This document shows, piece by piece, positions 5,643 through 6,338 of a stretch of DNA of 6,338 nucleotides. Source of the DNA: Solirubrobacterales bacterium (GTDB lineage: Bacteria; Actinomycetota; Thermoleophilia; Solirubrobacterales; Solirubrobacteraceae); the NCBI GenBank assembly GCA_003151895.1, contig PLYX01000198.1, positions 1 through 6,338 on the forward strand. The letters run 5' to 3'. The notes beneath the pieces were generated by a model. The model searched no databases, had not been told where the DNA came from, and saw only the letters and a list, made by a program, of their open reading frames with translations. A program made the translations under genes and the position numbers. Numbering within the stretch: the stretch's first letter is position 1; each line of letters starts with the position of its first letter.

Positions 5643-6338
5643 CTAGATGTGCTGTGGCGTTTGCGCCAAGGCAGGAATGATGTTCTCGGCCCAGTTCTGA
5701 AGGAACGCCTCGGTAGCGGCCACATCCAGAGGTCTCGCGAACAGGAAGCCCTGTCCGCTGTCGCAATCCTCGCCTCTGAGCAGGGAGAGCTCTTGCTGTT
5801 GCTCGATGCCCTCGGCGAAGGTCTCGATCGAGAGGGCCTTGCCGAGCTGCACGAGGGTGTGGATAAGCGTCTCGCCCTCCTGGTTGTGCTTCAGTCCCAG
5901 GATGAACGAACGGTCGATCTTCAGCACGTCAACGGGGAACCGTTGCAGGTGAGCGAGGGATGAGTACCCGGTACCGAAGTCGTCGATCGCGATCCGTACG
6001 CCGAGCGCCTTGATCTGAGTGAGCTGCCGCGCGGTCTCCTCGATGTTACGCATCAGCGTGGTCTCGGTGATCTCGATCGTCAGCGCTTCCGGGTCCAGGC
6101 CGCTGTGGGATAGCGCTTCTTCTATGTCGATGATGAGCTGATCGGTGTCGAGCTGGCGTCCAGAAACGTTAACGGCCATGCCGATCTCATACCCGGCCTG
6201 ACGCCACGCGGCGCCCTGATGACACGCCTCCTCGAGAACCCACTTGCCGATTTCCGTGATCAGTCCTGTCTCCTCAAGCAATGGGATGAAATCGTCGGGT
6301 TGAACGACGCCGCGCGTCGGGTGCTTCCAGCGGATCAG
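5643..6338 (-). CDS. EAL-domain cyclic-di-GMP phosphodiesterase, C-terminal part, cut by the right window edge
   Basis: The visible 231 residues begin with LIRWKHPTRGVVQPDDFIP. The first Leu is the last residue of the EAL signature; its Glu and Ala lie beyond the edge. The remaining phosphodiesterase residues are present. NVSGRQL has the metal-binding Asn (visible 57) and TIEITET the Glu (89). IDDFGTGYSSL has the Asp pair (119-120) and LKIDRSF the Lys (140). FAEGIE has the Glu (176) and GQGFLFARPL the Gln (196). An active enzyme that hydrolyses c-di-GMP to pGpG is therefore likely, although the EAL Glu itself is unseen. The frame runs open to the edge, so sensory, PAS or GGDEF domains may precede it. 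A TTG at 6281 is internal Leu, not a start. The tail after the domain is short and ends at TAG. It shows no functional link to the neighbouring vapBC. Confidence 0.93.
   Translation of the reverse strand: MIRWKHPTRGVVQPDDFIPLLEETGLITEIGKWVLEEACHQGAAWRQAGYEIGMAVNVSGRQLDTDQLIIDIEEALSHSGLDPEALTIEITETTLMRNIEETARQLTQIKALGVRIAIDDFGTGYSSLAHLQRFPVDVLKIDRSFILGLKHNQEGETLIHTLVQLGKALSIETFAEGIEQQQELSLLRGEDCDSGQGFLFARPLDVAATEAFLQNWAENIIPALAQTPQHI

Noticed and set aside
5508..5963. A 151-codon plus-strand frame across the gap and opposite the EAL gene
   Set aside because: Most of it is antisense to a domain with intact catalytic motifs, and the part in the gap shows no domain or ribosome site.
6279..6281. 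TTG as the start of the EAL protein
   Set aside because: The frame stays open upstream and the preceding residues RWKHPTRGVVQPDDFIP are conserved EAL-domain sequence, so the codon is internal.

Overview
The window is GC-rich and coding-dense, with short intergenic gaps and GTG/TTG starts. The style suggests an actinomycete-like bacterium, possibly of a deep lineage such as Thermoleophilia. That placement is an inference from base composition and protein flavour; there is no rRNA or marker gene here.

Layout from left to right. (1) The N-terminal 88 codons of a family 2 glycosyltransferase lie on the minus strand and run off the left edge (2-265). (2) A 167-bp gap holds weak hairpins. (3) A 487-residue P-loop ATPase of the ATPase_2/DUF234 type follows on the minus strand (433-1896), with a C-terminal PD-(D/E)XK nuclease-like motif. 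(4) A very AT-rich 37-bp imperfect palindrome abuts its start codon (1897-1933). (5) A complete family 4 glycosyltransferase is divergent on the plus strand (1991-3145). (6) A short convergent gap contains an inverted repeat. (7) A hipBA toxin-antitoxin operon lies on the minus strand (hipB 4414-4629, hipA 3206-4417) with a 4-base overlap. (8) The control region of hipBA carries three copies of GATCRGTAAC at exactly 39-bp intervals; the outermost lies in a perfect 18-bp palindrome. (9) A vapBC module is divergent on the plus strand (4791-5036 and 5024-5467). (10) About 175 bp follow without a recognisable gene. (11) The C-terminal EAL domain of a cyclic-di-GMP phosphodiesterase is on the minus strand and runs off the right edge (5643-6338).

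The two glycosyltransferases probably belong to a cell-surface glycan or glycolipid region. The ATPase, hipBA and vapBC are typical accessory genes that have accumulated beside it. The two toxin-antitoxin modules sit head to head and share a 161-bp control region. The EAL protein is probably an unrelated signalling gene. No RNA gene, insertion sequence or CRISPR array is visible. The most interesting signals are regulatory: the 39-bp-phased hipBA operators, the dyad at the ATPase start, and promoter-to-ATG spacings that suggest leaderless transcripts.
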